Shown in pieces: positions 50,401 through 59,664 of a DNA stretch of 64,000 nt. This DNA comes from Phoronis australis (taxonomy: Eukaryota; Phoronida; Phoronidae). Position numbers and translations under genes: made by a program. The notes beneath the pieces were generated by a model. It made no database searches, was not told the origin of the DNA, and worked only from the letters and a program-made list of their open reading frames with translations. Positions within the stretch are counted from its first letter, which is position 1; the number at the start of each line of letters is the position of its first letter. Location of the stretch: contig NMRA01000256.1 of NCBI GenBank assembly GCA_002633005.1, positions 282,120-346,119 on the forward strand. The letters run 5' to 3'.

Positions 50401-53400
50401 GGCTATCAAAAAATAGGGTTTTTATGATTTTCATGAAAAATCTTTAAAGTTGCATAAAACAGAAACGAAGAGATATTTTAGAAAACTATAACAGCATTTT
50501 TGATATCTCACCTGAAATATGTATATCATATAAAATTTGATCATGTAATTAATACCGGCGTTTCGCTTTTTGCTAAATTTTACTAAAAAGACATGGTCAC
50601 CAGACCAAATTAAAAACAGATTTGTACTTTCAGAACATGTAGTTTCACTTAATTAAAATCTATAGTTTTCTAGATATTTTGATAAATGGCCAGACATGTT
50701 GGTCAGTTCCTGCATAACCATAAGAATTCATTATCTCTATGTCAATTTTATCAAATTGTCATGAATGTAAAAGCCGAGATACACACACATTGTATAGCAG
50801 CGCTGTAAATTTTCTAAAATCCACACTAACAATATATTACAACCTATTACATGCTTGGCTGTAATTTTAGTGTCTTATCTTTACCTTACCACATTTGATA
50901 AACCAGTCTCCTCCAACCTTAAACATCTGTTTCAACACAACTCTTAATGGATACCACTTCTTTCTAACTCCTACTAGATGAACCAGCACAACTAGATAGA
51001 GCTTCCTAGACTGGGCGGAGATTCCTAGACACTAAGGGAGCCAGAGTGATCACGCGCTTCTCTTTTAACACATGGCGATATCTCAAAAAATCTTGCAATT
51101 ACCTGAGATTCTTAACTCTACGAAACACACGCAAGTTACATGCAGACTTTTTTGAAAAAGACAATGTGAATGGTGATTTGGTGATGCATATTGTGTTTTC
51201 TGCAATGAATAGCAAATCATGTCAAAGACCAGACTTTATCTGGAGTAATGACCGTAGGATAATCTTTTTGAGGAAGGAACTCATGCTGAACAAGCCTTTA
51301 ACTTCCTCGTTTAGATGAGAGTGTTAAATAATTTACTCAAACCCTTTATGAATTGAACACAGCACACTTATTCCATACTGAATTGTAGCAGCATGCGACA
51401 GCAATTCAAGTCACAGGCAATGCGTACATTATGCCATTTGTAATTTAAGTGTTAGCCAACCCCTTATTAACTCTGAAGCGTTGCTGATAAATTTGATGTT
51501 CTTGTTGTTGGTAACAGAAATCAAGTACTACTCCGCTAAGGAATATCAGGGGAGTGATTTTAGGAACATAACTGGCATGATTCATCTACATTCTTTGATA
51601 GCTAAATTTATATTGATGAAATGCAGTTTTAAGTAAAAACAAGCTATCTGTTTTGTCAAGTTTGTACACAAAAGACATCCTTTTACTGGCTTCACAATCT
51701 CTCATTAAATCTATGTTTTAATTGTTCTTTTACAGCAAGTGAAGGCAAGCCATACCAAAGCCTAGCGCATCTCTGTCCCACAGGCTTTATTGGATACCAC
51801 CACTCATGCTACAAGTTTGTAATGATGAAGGCGTCGTGGCCGGAGGCGGAGGTGTATTGTCAGGCGATGAAGTCACACTTGGTCAGCGTGCAGTCATGGA
51901 GGGAGAACTACTTTTTGTTGGAGCATGTACGCCGCCACAGAAGTGAGTGAAATGGCAGTGTGTGAAAAAGGATCGTGGAAAATTATAAAGGGAAATTATG
52001 TGCGTTCAATAATGCTACTTACTTTCTAAATTTGAAATATGAGGCAAGATCTCGAGTGATGCTAGGCTCAACACTTACTTACATAGTACCCTTGAGATGT
52101 CTAAGTAGCCTGTAAAGCCTCAAGCACTTAGGGAAAGTTACTCAACCCCACTAAATGATTGTCTTAAATGCAGAGACAATACAAATTCAAAGTTGCAACT
52201 TCTGCATAATCGCAAGTTAATTGTAATATTGGTCCATGAAATGGAAATGCGCGAGTTAGAAAAATTCACCCCTTTTAAGCTTTTTAACAAAAGTTTATCA
52301 AGGAGAGTGGGAATTATTATATTCTGCTCTTACAATAACCACACATCAACAATTGTTGATTAACACCTAATATCTGATGTATGTTACAGAGGTGTTTGAG
52401 AAGTCCAGCTTTTGGATTGGAGGCAACGACTTTGCCAAAGAGGGCGAATGGCGCTGGGTGGCCACTAATCATGCCATGGACTTTACCTCGTGGTACCAGT
52501 ACCAGCCGGACAATGGTGGCACAGGACACCGCATACGGAACACGGAGAACTGTATGGAAATGGAAAGGAAGTACGGATACCAGTGGAATGACCAGCCATG
52601 TCACATGGGCAACCATTTCATTTGTGAAATTGAACTGCAGCTATAGGGGTGAATGAGGCGGTCTTGGCTGGTCAAGACCGGGGCTGGAACCACCAAAAAT
52701 CTGGAGTCACGTGTTCAGTAAAGGAGTTAAACAGATATCAAGAAACAGGTTTGTGTACTGGAGAGGGGAGTGCGAACTACTGCAAAGGACTCGCCAAAGC
52801 TATCAAGGAAATGAGACTAGGATTTCTCTTTCAGCCTTCAGTTCTGACAAATATTGACAATTTGTCATGAAAATATAAGAACTCCACAGGAAACAGAGTC
52901 CTACAGGTTGTTACAAGAAAATGTGGATGATGAGACAGGGTATGATGTATATTACAAAGAAATTTATGATAACAAGGATTTGAGAATGAGTAGAAGTTTG
53001 TCAAAATTTGTACTTAATCAATTGAAATATATTTTAGTATTTAACATTTATCTTTAGTGTTTTTGTTTCAAGTTAGTCAACACAAGTCATCTGACAACTA
53101 ACAGACCTTAACCAATGATATGACACAGTAATGAACACAGTACCAACACTATCCTTGTCTCTTGCAAAACTAAACAGAACATTGTCAGTAACTTGTTCAT
53201 AGCAAGATGATGTTCTCATTCACACACACTTAACACAATAAAGAGTTGCATCACATCAATGCCTCGTAAGAATGACTACTTACAACTGAAAGGTCATTAT
53301 AAGGCTCATGACAAAAACTAGCATGTGAAAAGAACTTAACCAAGCAAACCAGCAAAAAAGACCTAACTACTCTAAATGATCAAAATTTATAAAAAAAATT

Positions 53401-56400
53401 ACGTAGCAGCCAAAATTAAATCAAACTAAATTGATTAGAAAGCTAAACCGAACCTTGACCTAGGTATGAAAATTCTTCTGTGGACGAACTACCAATCACC
53501 AATCTCCAAGCAAATGTCCCAGGTCAGCGAACAACAGATATCAAAAACCTCAGAGCTACATACCTAAATTCCACACACGCACACACTGAAAATACTAACA
53601 AAAGAGATTTTTGACACTTAATCTCTTGTTTGCTGACCAGGCACTGGGTTTTGAGAATTACACCATGAATTTAGAGAACAGACCATGGAATGTTTCTATA
53701 CACTGCTTCTACACCAAGCTACAAGTAAGTTCTGTATTGCATGCTACACGCTCAACATCAAACTGATTTATATTTCTGCAGCCGACTGTATATTCTGGGC
53801 GTGACTTTAATATGCTATTCAAATGAATAAGAGAATGTTTTTTCAAATTCGAACAAAGTATTTTTAGAACGATAGAATGCTAATGGGTTCACCCAACCAT
53901 GAAAAGTGGGTACAAGGAACTCTCACCATCTCCTAGACACATCCTTCACTTGATAGAGCACACACAACGCCAGAATATATAACACTTATCAAAACAGTGT
54001 TACCAAAAGACCCACCGGTTGACACAGGTAACACAACCAGTGGTCTGTGTCATTTCTAAATCAGCCATGACAAAAATTGCCTGGTGATTTGTAGGTTGAA
54101 AACACGCACATCAAACAATAAGAGATTATTATATAGTGATTTTATACGAAGAGCTGCAAACAGAAAGTTGTTAAGAAACACTGGTTAGTTGTGAAGCCAG
54201 TTAATTTCTCCAAACACCACCATTATTTTGCGACTCACTTTTACCATGCGATGATGATGGAGGCTTTAACAACGACACGGGAGTGGGTCGTTTTAAGCCA
54301 GGAGAGTCTTCTGAACTTGAGTCAGTAACTTGAGAAAATAAACACACAAAAGTCATGAACTTGAACACTGCAGTTCAACTTAAGTACAGCTGTGAGGTAA
54401 CACAGACAAAATTGTTTTCTGAAATGTTTTGCTCGTGATGTGAGAAGAACATCACAACATATTACATAGTTATCAAAGTCCCAACAACACCAGCAAAAAA
54501 TGAACACAAGGCAGCAATTTCATGCATTCGTAGCAAGGTACACTTTAGTGGTGATTAGTTTTAATTCAATTCCAAAAAGCACACACGATTGGCAGTGCTT
54601 AAAACTTCACCGAAAATGTTTCCCGTCAATATTTACAAAATAATAAGTTTTTGCCCTTGAAATGTGACATTTACTCACTTCCACGAACGGTAGTAGGTGG
54701 CCTGAGAGCACTTTTGACTTCTCGCTTCACCTTTGGTGTCTCTGTTGGATCAGAAGACTGGCCACCAGAGGGTGTTGAGGAACCCTCTTCACCAATGACT
54801 TGAATCTGCAACAACACAGTCATTAGCACACGTCACATGAATGTAATTCGGTGTCGCATGTATTTTGTAAAATATACAGAAAAAACCATTAGAGCACCGT
54901 GATGGCAAACAATTGAAATTTTATTCACATTTTTTATAAAAGATAAATACCACAAAAACAATTGTTTGTTTCTGATTTTCAAGCTCTGTACCATAGCTAC
55001 CACTAGACAATATTTTGAAAATTTTAGGGCTAAAAAATCTAAAATAAAAATGGGCAATTTTGGTTAGATTTTACAGCGTGTGATGGACACGTAGAATGTT
55101 AACTGAAAGGAAAACACAACTGGTCATATCTTTTAAGGCTTGTAGTTTTATAAATAAAAGTATTAATTTATAACCTCTCTATCAAATCTATATGCAAGCC
55201 CAATGATATCACTTTTATGCCAAAGGATGTTGAAGCTTGCTATTTTCCGAGTAAATTTCACATTGCATAATCGTCATTATGTACAGGATCGTTTTTATAG
55301 CTGTAATAAGCACTTTTGGGATAACTACTGTTGAATTGGAGACTTTTTGAAGTTATGGTACAGAATTGGTAATTGCCATAGGTGCACAACAATATCTGTT
55401 GTGTTTTGAGATGTAATTATAAATTGCTACCACTCATCCTTGTCTGCCAGACATTTGCTGAAATCTACGCTATTGGCTTTACCATTTCAATATGTCAATT
55501 ATCGAGTGCAATGTACAATGTACAATGTACAATGTACATTGTACATTGTACATTGTACAATGTACAATGTACAATGTACAATGTACAATGTAGCTCGTCA
55601 GCAGCATTTAGCTGCAACCACAAGGGTTCCCGCTTTGAATCTGAGCTGGGGCTGATTCAGAAAATCACTATTTTCCTGATAATATGACTTTCATTCAAAA
55701 TAAAGTATAAGTATCAAAATTTCTATTACACCACAAGAAGCCAACGATATGTCAGCCAGAAGTAGTTGCTATGACATTGCGTTCTTTAATTGCAGTTAAG
55801 ATATGTTCTTTCGGATGTCATTGATTAAGTCGTGTGCATATTCAACCAAAATGTTCTCACTCACTCCCTCTGCTTCATCCTTTCCGTGATGCACAATCAG
55901 CCGAGTCAATCATGGGAAAATAGAGGAGATAAATCTCATTTACTTTCACCATGTTGACAACCCAACTTAGTAAAATAATTTAAAACTCTAAAATGATTAA
56001 AATACATGTCATTTATGATATAATTTCATGGTTTTAGCTAATTATTATTTCATTAGACTCACTGTGAATAGTTTGCAAGTAGGACTTAAAAAGCCCTGTG
56101 CAGCGCCATCTTTGGTTCATCTTTTGGGGTGAATTTTTAATACAGATAATTAGCATTCCTGACAACAAACCATCACCTCAGTGACCCTTTATTGAGAAGA
56201 TTCAGCACCACTAACTTTAATTTATTGAGACTGATTGCAGTATTTGACAATGACTTCATAATTTATTGATGCGTGCGTCATTTTAAAAATGTTTTACTTT
56301 CAGAAACTAGTGAGTCAAAATTCTATCACCAAACAGTTTGGTACATGTACCAATGGCACAGACAGAACACTAAGTGACCTACAAGTATAAGATGGCACAT

Positions 56401-59400
56401 TTACAGCTGAAACTGTGAATCTTCAAACTGGGTGTCATGAGAACTGGACAATAAATAGTCAAACCATAAATACTGCACACAAGCACATCTCATAGTGTCT
56501 TTGACAAGGCATACATGGAATACACATGATTGTATTATGTGGTTAGAGACAAAATTACAGAGTGTGTAATTGACCCAGGCAACAGGTCATTTTACAGTGC
56601 ATTCTAAATTTGTGAGATTTTACCGTGATAGTAGCTCGCAACTTTTTCAAGTTCTGAATTTGATAAGTAAATGTAATTTGCAATGAATCTAAATCCTTGG
56701 ATCAAGCACCTGTGACTGGCGTACAAATATTCCATGGTTGTCTGCACATTCAAAGTACTTCTTGCCTTGCACCTCTCCGTTATTCTTTCCTTTAGCTTCA
56801 TCCAAAATAACACCAATCCATTTACCTATAATAAACCATAAAGAATCATAACAAGCACTCATCACTAGGCTGGTGCTAGGTTTGGCAGCAGTTTTTGTTA
56901 CGTACTGATTTGGTGGCTGCCAAAACGGAACCAACTTTTAAGCCCCTACAAATCATGCCCCCCAATTTTGCTCTTCTAAAACCACGTCACCATGTGTTTA
57001 TTTAAATTTGATTTGATGACAATAATTGAATAAATCACCTGGAATTCCCAATGACCAGACTGGTTCAGTGGCTGAAACTAACACACAGTGATAAGCAAGT
57101 TACTGAGCCAAGTTTGACACAGAAACGACTTGTCAGTGCTTTTAAAACCTAGAAGTCATTTCTAGTCTGAGCATGGAACAAGGTGAAATGGATAATTTAT
57201 AAATAAAAGGATGTGACTTAAGTTAAAAGTGTATATTTTTTGACAAAACGTGCAGGTTAATGGTACACTTTAAAAGGGAACTGTATTTTATTCTGAATAA
57301 ATTCTGGATAGTTTTCTATGAATTGTTGATTTCCCAAATAATTCAACACCAGAAATTAAACTTATATTCTCTAACGAAGCTCAAAAAAATTACCGGCTTG
57401 GAGCGCTGCTTAGTCTCGTGACGTATTTGGCAGGGGCAAAGTCACTGTCCTGTGTTAGCGTGCAATCAAGTAGCGTTTTTCATATTGTCGGAATAAGAAA
57501 TTTTAGTGTGAAATGTCGGGTCACCAGGGATACCTGTTTGAGCCGAGGCAACACAAAGTGATACCCAGTCATCGTCATTGTCAGACGAAAATTTGCCGGT
57601 GCAACCAGTCCGTATCAACAATTTACACTGGTGTGACTGTGCCGAGGGCAATGTGGACTCTAGCCATCTAGTCAGCCAGCTGTCAGCCAATACTCAGCTC
57701 TGTAAACTTGAAGGGTTGGTAAGTTACCGACTGTAGCTGTATGAAGACTATCATACCACTGTGTGTTGAGCTCCGTTAACCCCGAAATTTCAGACAGCCG
57801 TTGACTACCCGGGTATAGTTGACTCAGTTATGCTCGTCACCTCGTCGTAAAACTTAGGCTACATCAACATATAAAGCTAACGGACTGGCGGGGGCGCATG
57901 CAAAATCTGNNNNNNNNNNNNNNNNNNNNNNNNNNNNNNNNNNNNNNNNNNNNNNNNNNNNNNNNNNNNNNNNNNNNNNNNNNNNNNNNNNNNNNNNNNN
58001 NNNNNNNNNNNNNNNNNNNNNNNNNNNNNNNNNNNNNNNNNNNNNNNNNNNNNNNNNNNNNNNNNNNNNNNNNNNNNNNNNNNNNNNNNNNNNNNNNNNN
58101 NNNAATCAGGGGGAAAAGAAACTGGTAAAGGTCAGGTGACGTAATCGCAAAAAGCCGACTCAAGAGAACACATCACAATTTTACTAGCAGCAGCCGATGA
58201 ACGATCGCTAACATTTCCAACACCGGTAAATACAGAAGTTAGTTTACTCTAGGAACCTGGTTCCTAGGTTTACTCAAGGATGAGATTAGTTTTAATGACA
58301 TTAATTTGAGTCAGATTTTATTTGTACATTTTTTACCCATATCGGCTCAAACCTGTAGGCCAATATCTAGTATACACTGAGCTTTGGGCCAAGGCTTGGG
58401 TAACCCGGCGATGGTATGCGAAGACCATCCCATTAGAAGACACATTTTTCGAAGAGTTTGAGCAACCAGGTGCCATACAAAAAGGCATAGCGAACCTTTT
58501 ACAGTACTGTGGCAAACAATAAAAAATAAGGACGATTGATACAATGATAAATTACGATTTAAACTCTTCAAATATGACATAAGCAATGAATGTGTAAAGC
58601 AGCCGATACCCCGCCGTTCACGTCACTGACACATCAGCCAATCAGCGATCACTTTCAGAATTCATTGTTTTGACCATGAATATGAATCGGCTTTTGTTTG
58701 GCACGCAAGTCAGGCAAATGTGAGTTTTATTTGTGTATTAGAACCGATTAACTTCAACATTATTTTGACTGCAGTCCCCTTTTAAGCATGTGCTGAGAAG
58801 AGAGCAGTTTCATTTTTTAAATGCTGTTTAAAATAATTGTAAAATATCTCCATCCCTGTTGATGTAAAGAGGTTGCTGGTAACTCATTGAAAGTCTTAAA
58901 GATTTATTTGAATGCTCCTAACTATGCAAATGTTTAGCAGGAACTAAATGATAATGCTATTTGAACATCATCTACACTAAACAAAGTGCTTTTGTATTTA
59001 TTGAAAACTTGTAAAATAATGTGAAAACAAAAAACTATGCAAATAGGTGACCTTTGCACAAATGACGTACCTTGGGGGCTCACATAACCCGCATCATGTG
59101 GACAGTGTTGTTATTACCAAACACCCCGTCACAATACTTACTGGACATGGTTGACTGATTTACAGAGGATAATTTTCGACACAAAACTCATTCTTAAAAA
59201 CATTTGGCACTTTTCAACATACTTCCTATTCACAATGTTGCTATATGTTGTGTTTCTAACTAATTTGGCCAGGCAATCACAGAAATAAGGTATTAACATG
59301 CAAGTTCCACTTTAAGTAGAACACTAAAGACATACGCTGTAAAGTAAAAGAACGTAGTACACGCTAAAAACAATCAACCGAAATGACCCGGAATTTCCCA

Positions 59401-59664
59401 TCGTGGCAGCTGAGTGCACGTGCAATTCCGTCATGGCAGCTGAGTGCAAGCAAGATTCAATGTCACTGAGGTAAAATCACGTGTCATGATCAGCAAACGG
59501 TGTCTTGTCTGATTACCTTTGGCATGCAAGTTGTAAACGGTCATGCAAGATGCAAAAACTTAACATAGCTTACCACTGGCAAAGAGAGTTGCTCCAATAT
59601 AAGCAACAGTGCCAACAATGTCCTTCCCAGTGACTTGAACTCGAGATCCTACTTTTACCGACAT
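15725..59664 (-). CDS. DCTN1: Dynactin subunit 1 (p150Glued), 31 coding exons, complete
   Basis: The largest subunit of dynactin, which binds microtubules through CAP-Gly, binds the dynein intermediate chain through coiled coil 1, and anchors on the Arp1 filament. I assembled 31 minus-strand exons, every intron GT-AG, phases all compatible, total 4,017 nt, 1,338 aa. Exons 5' to 3' (high-low): 59664-59574, 56825-56710, 54805-54679, 54328-54239, 43976-43894, 43423-43097, 42542-42405, 42223-42116, 41484-41388, 40687-40609, 40296-40137, 39468-39364, 38466-38365, 37537-37448, 36970-36857, 35741-35556, 33421-33294, 31145-30977, 30474-30343, 28333-28250, 27782-27620, 24044-23945, 22644-22548, 22243-22115, 21608-21466, 21115-20949, 20414-20263, 19245-19090, 17769-17620, 16542-16447, 15862-15725. 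Exons 18 and 19 appear a second time (29732-29564, 29061-28930) in a probable haplotype copy. Exon 1 has an acceptor at 59675/59676, so a 5' exon lies upstream. Confidence 0.95.
18122..18696. mobile_element. Inverted-repeat element, 0.57 kb (DCTN1 intron 28)
   Basis: The left end AGGGTTGTTCCAGCAAAATC (to TGGGAGGGGGGGAAGGCA, about 18,164) is mirrored at the right end (reverse complement AGGGCTGTTCCAGTAAAATC, from 18,695). The inverted repeats are about 42 bp. The interior repeats a motif of the form TTACGGGTGGTTG at least five times. hAT-like by the CAGGG end. A shorter relic of the same kind may lie at 63,240-63,310. Confidence 0.65.
19968..20050. repeat. Short 24-27-bp tandem repeat, three units
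   Basis: Three units of the form AATGCACTCCGGCTATTGTT / AGATGCACTCCAGTTAATAA / AGATGCACTCCAGTTACTGT, each followed by an AAC-type end. Confidence 0.7.
20949..22644 (-). CDS. DCTN1: DCTN1 exons 23-26: coiled coil 2
   Basis: Exons 22644-22548, 22243-22115, 21608-21466, 21115-20949; residues 930-1108. [20 protein letters not shown] leads into the coiled coil with [40 protein letters not shown] and [20 protein letters not shown], all collinear with vertebrate p150 CC2. Exon 26 ends in a Gly/Ser stretch (VTGSGGS) that starts the C-terminal linker. CC2 is the segment that sits along the Arp1 filament. Confidence 0.94.
23945..35741 (-). CDS. DCTN1: DCTN1 exons 16-22: intercoiled domain
   Basis: Exons 35741-35556, 33421-33294, 31145-30977, 30474-30343, 28333-28250, 27782-27620, 24044-23945; residues 610-930. 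Conserved landmarks are [20 protein letters not shown] in exon 16, [20 protein letters not shown] in exon 18, [16 protein letters not shown] in exon 19, [20 protein letters not shown] in exon 20 and [10 protein letters not shown] in exon 22. Exons 18 and 19 exist twice because of the duplication around the N gap. Exon 18 needs two bases from the exon before it, whereas exon 19 ends in phase 0. Splicing a second 18-19 pair in series would therefore break the frame, so only one pair can be used. Confidence 0.93.
24045..27619 (-). other. DCTN1 intron 21, 3.6 kb, no gene seen
   Basis: AT-rich intron. Apart from the ACTAGTGCTACTAAC minisatellite (25,745-25,925) I see no exon, RNA or element with recognisable ends. 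Open frames at 25,769-26,132 come from the repeat. Confidence 0.5.
25745..25925. repeat. Degenerate 15-bp minisatellite (ACTAGTGCTACTAAC)
   Basis: The tract starts as (AAC)n and passes into 15-bp units ACTAGTGCTACTAAC with variants (ACTAGTATTAC, ACTAGTGTTAGTAGC). Some units are written in the opposite sense because ACTAGT is palindromic. Confidence 0.8.
28873..30115 (-). repeat. First copy of a duplicated DCTN1 segment (exons 18-19)
   Basis: 1,243 bases that recur at 30,286-31,606 with only scattered single-base differences (T/G at 29,498, G/A at 29,519, several near 29,740-29,805). It includes complete, intact copies of exons 19 (29061-28930) and 18 (29732-29564) with good splice sites. It lacks the 78-bp insertion of the other copy. 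Most likely the alternative haplotype, placed in tandem by the assembler. Confidence 0.88.
30116..30285. other. Assembly gap (N)
   Basis: 170 undetermined bases between the two copies of the duplicated segment. Both flanks belong to the same 1.2-kb sequence, so the gap may not represent real missing DNA. Confidence 0.95.
30286..31606 (-). repeat. Second copy of the duplicated DCTN1 segment (exons 18-19)
   Basis: Matches 28,873-30,115 at an offset of 1,413, increasing to 1,491 after the insertion at 31,251-31,328. It carries exons 19 (30474-30343) and 18 (31145-30977). I used this copy in the gene model because it is continuous with exon 17. Confidence 0.88.
31251..31328 (-). mobile_element. 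78-bp insertion: truncated non-LTR retroelement 3' end
   Basis: Present only in the second haplotype-like copy, between TTTTCTT and GGAGGA. Read on the minus strand it begins AAGGGCCCTCTTGGAAAGCA and ends in an (AATA/AAAT)n tail. That is the form of a 5'-truncated CR1/L2-like or SINE 3' end with a simple-repeat tail. A short CTT at both edges could be a minimal target duplication. Confidence 0.6.
31712..32892. mobile_element. 1.2-kb inverted-repeat element (DCTN1 intron 17)
   Basis: The left end CAATAGGCCTTTTGCGAGTT and the reverse complement of the right end (CAATAGCTCACTTGCGAGTT) agree. A second matched block (TGACGTCACGGGAAGTGGGG against CGACGTCACCGGAAAGGGGG, then GCAAAA) lies about 50 bases further in on both sides. 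The interior is CpG-rich for this window, with a repeated CTGGCGCGTGAC (32,273-32,296) and GCGCGCGCG. No ORF of transposase size. No clear target duplication. Confidence 0.55.
33540..35145. repeat. Higher-order tandem array with CTCF-like cores (DCTN1 intron 16)
   Basis: About 1.6 kb built of roughly 145-bp subunits. Each contains a core of the type CCACTAGGNGGC: near 33,547, 33,660 (degenerate), 33,806, 33,952, 34,101, 34,246, 34,385, 34,531, 34,677, 34,841 and 34,987. Three subunit classes alternate in order A-B-C: A with ATGGCCACTAGGTGGCGCA, B with TTGCCACTAGGGGGCACAC, C with CTGCCACTAAGAGGCGCCAC. This makes a higher-order unit of about 400-460 bp, close to four times over. Between cores recur phrases such as TTTTATGAAAATC, GATACAGCCAT and GTGGACGCCAAA. 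No coding content. The cores match the vertebrate CTCF consensus very well, which is pattern similarity, not proof of binding. Confidence 0.85.
35882..36062. repeat. GATGAT-rich simple-sequence region
   Basis: Imperfect (GAT)n/(GATGA)n runs at 35,882-35,900 and 35,990-36,062 with degenerate spacing between. Long open frames on both strands come from this composition. Confidence 0.65.
36857..42542 (-). CDS. DCTN1: DCTN1 exons 7-15: coiled coil 1
   Basis: Exons 42542-42405, 42223-42116, 41484-41388, 40687-40609, 40296-40137, 39468-39364, 38466-38365, 37537-37448, 36970-36857; residues 279-609. A long Glu/Lys/Gln-rich heptad stretch closely follows vertebrate p150: [16 protein letters not shown] in exon 7, [13 protein letters not shown] in exon 8, the highly conserved [20 protein letters not shown] in exon 12, [19 protein letters not shown] in exon 13, [18 protein letters not shown] in exon 14. 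Exon 15 ends [15 protein letters not shown], the junction to the intercoiled domain. In the family this segment contacts dynein intermediate chain and folds back as CC1A/CC1B. Confidence 0.95.
38081..38325 (-). repeat. Three tandem tRNA-like (SINE-derived) units
   Basis: Three units of 83-84 bp, starting on + at 38,081, 38,165 and 38,248 (TGGGGTCCAGTGAGATTTGA). Read on the minus strand each looks like a tRNA. An A-box-like TGGCCTAGTGG (perfect in the 38,248 unit; TGACCTTGTGG in the other two) is followed by a CTGCTTCCCATTCACAGG arm and a B-box-like GGTTCAAATCTC. The units are closely alike and joined head to tail by a short C-rich spacer. They are tRNA-derived repeats, not functional tRNAs, since acceptor-stem pairing is poor. 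They lie in DCTN1 intron 13. Confidence 0.7.
42295..42365. repeat. Solo arm of the foldback element seen in PCED1
   Basis: CCCAGGGTCTGTTTTTTTTT is followed by ACTCGAAATTGAACTCGAAA and TTATTTTTGGCATTTGC, matching the arms of 8354-8764. Only one arm is present; the rest of the element is missing. Confidence 0.5.
43097..54805 (-). CDS. DCTN1: DCTN1 exons 3-6: Ser/Pro/basic linker into coiled coil 1
   Basis: Exons 54805-54679, 54328-54239, 43976-43894 and 43423-43097, residues 70-278. Exon 3 begins [15 protein letters not shown] and exon 4 (90 nt) has [14 protein letters not shown]; both are low-complexity, as in vertebrate p150, where this region is alternatively spliced. Exon 4 starts and ends in phase 1 and is a multiple of three, so it could be skipped cleanly. 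Exon 6 (109 codons) repeats a short S-x-QDL motif three times ([31 protein letters not shown]) and passes into a heptad region ([18 protein letters not shown]) that opens coiled coil 1. The residue order here is far less conserved than in the flanks. Intron 5 hosts the nested lectin gene. Confidence 0.85.
48114..48220. mobile_element. TA-bounded hairpin MITE, 107 bp
   Basis: TACCGTAAACGTTCGGGTTA at the left edge is the reverse complement of the right edge (TAACCCGAACGTTTACGGTA). The match extends through ACGCCC/GGGCGT, giving arms of about 26 bp, with a second inner pair GGGCGGTTAA/GGGCGGTTAA. TA at both edges suggests a Tc1/mariner-type insertion. Confidence 0.65.
48684..48740. repeat. TG dinucleotide microsatellite
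   Basis: (TG)n in three blocks separated by GAGTCAATGTG and GTGAGTCAATATG; the longest run is about nine units. Confidence 0.85.
49029..49075 (+). promoter_or_regulatory. TATA promoter of the nested lectin gene
   Basis: TATAAATAG at 49,029-49,037 is a full TATA-box match. Transcription would start about 25-35 bases downstream, near 49,060, or at the initiator-like TCATTGA near 49,073. A donor (TTAAG|GTGAGT at 49,225/49,226) and an acceptor (TTTTCATTTCAG, ending 49,625) define a non-coding leader exon (about 49,060-49,225) and the 5' UTR of the start exon. Confidence 0.55.
49770..52646 (+). CDS. Secreted single-domain C-type lectin nested in a DCTN1 intron
   Basis: Coding exons 49770-49824, 51736-51942, 52390-52646, all GT-AG and in phase; 172 aa. 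The chosen ATG has a perfect Kozak context (GCCACCATG); an in-frame ATG 14 codons earlier (49,728) is weaker. Residues 1-18 ([18 protein letters not shown]) are a signal peptide. A single CTLD follows: [15 protein letters not shown], then [21 protein letters not shown] (the WIGG motif), a QPD motif in [11 protein letters not shown] (usually galactose-type site 2), then WND in YQWNDQPC, and [11 protein letters not shown]. The Ca2+/sugar-site motifs QPD and WND are both kept, so sugar binding is plausible. No transmembrane or stalk region. It is encoded on the strand opposite DCTN1, inside intron 5. Defence or recognition is the usual inference for such lectins, not shown here. Confidence 0.9.
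53237..53242 (+). terminator. Polyadenylation signal for the lectin gene
   Basis: The canonical AATAAA (in ACACAATAAAGAGTTGC), about 590 bases after the lectin stop, is the first clear signal I found on that strand. Confidence 0.45.
53641..53724 (+). other. Candidate orphan 84-nt exon
   Basis: A well-formed acceptor (TCTCTTGTTTGCTGACCAG) and a strong donor (ACAA|GTAAGT) bracket exactly 84 bases, open in phase 0 as [19 protein letters not shown] then IHCFYTKLQ. It lies on the lectin strand downstream of the lectin polyadenylation signal. It could be an alternative 3' exon of the lectin transcript or an exon of another gene; chance is possible. Confidence 0.2.
55508..55592. repeat. Heptanucleotide repeat with an internal strand flip
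   Basis: ACAATGT units (about four) switch to ACATTGT (about three) and back to ACAATGT (about five). Because the two forms are reverse complements, the tract can fold into hairpins. It lies in DCTN1 intron 2. Confidence 0.85.

Noticed and set aside
57466-57690. Minus-strand [21 protein letters not shown]...
   Set aside because: Protein-like composition but no recognised family and no convincing splice context; it lies within DCTN1 intron 1 and may be chance or a repeat fragment.
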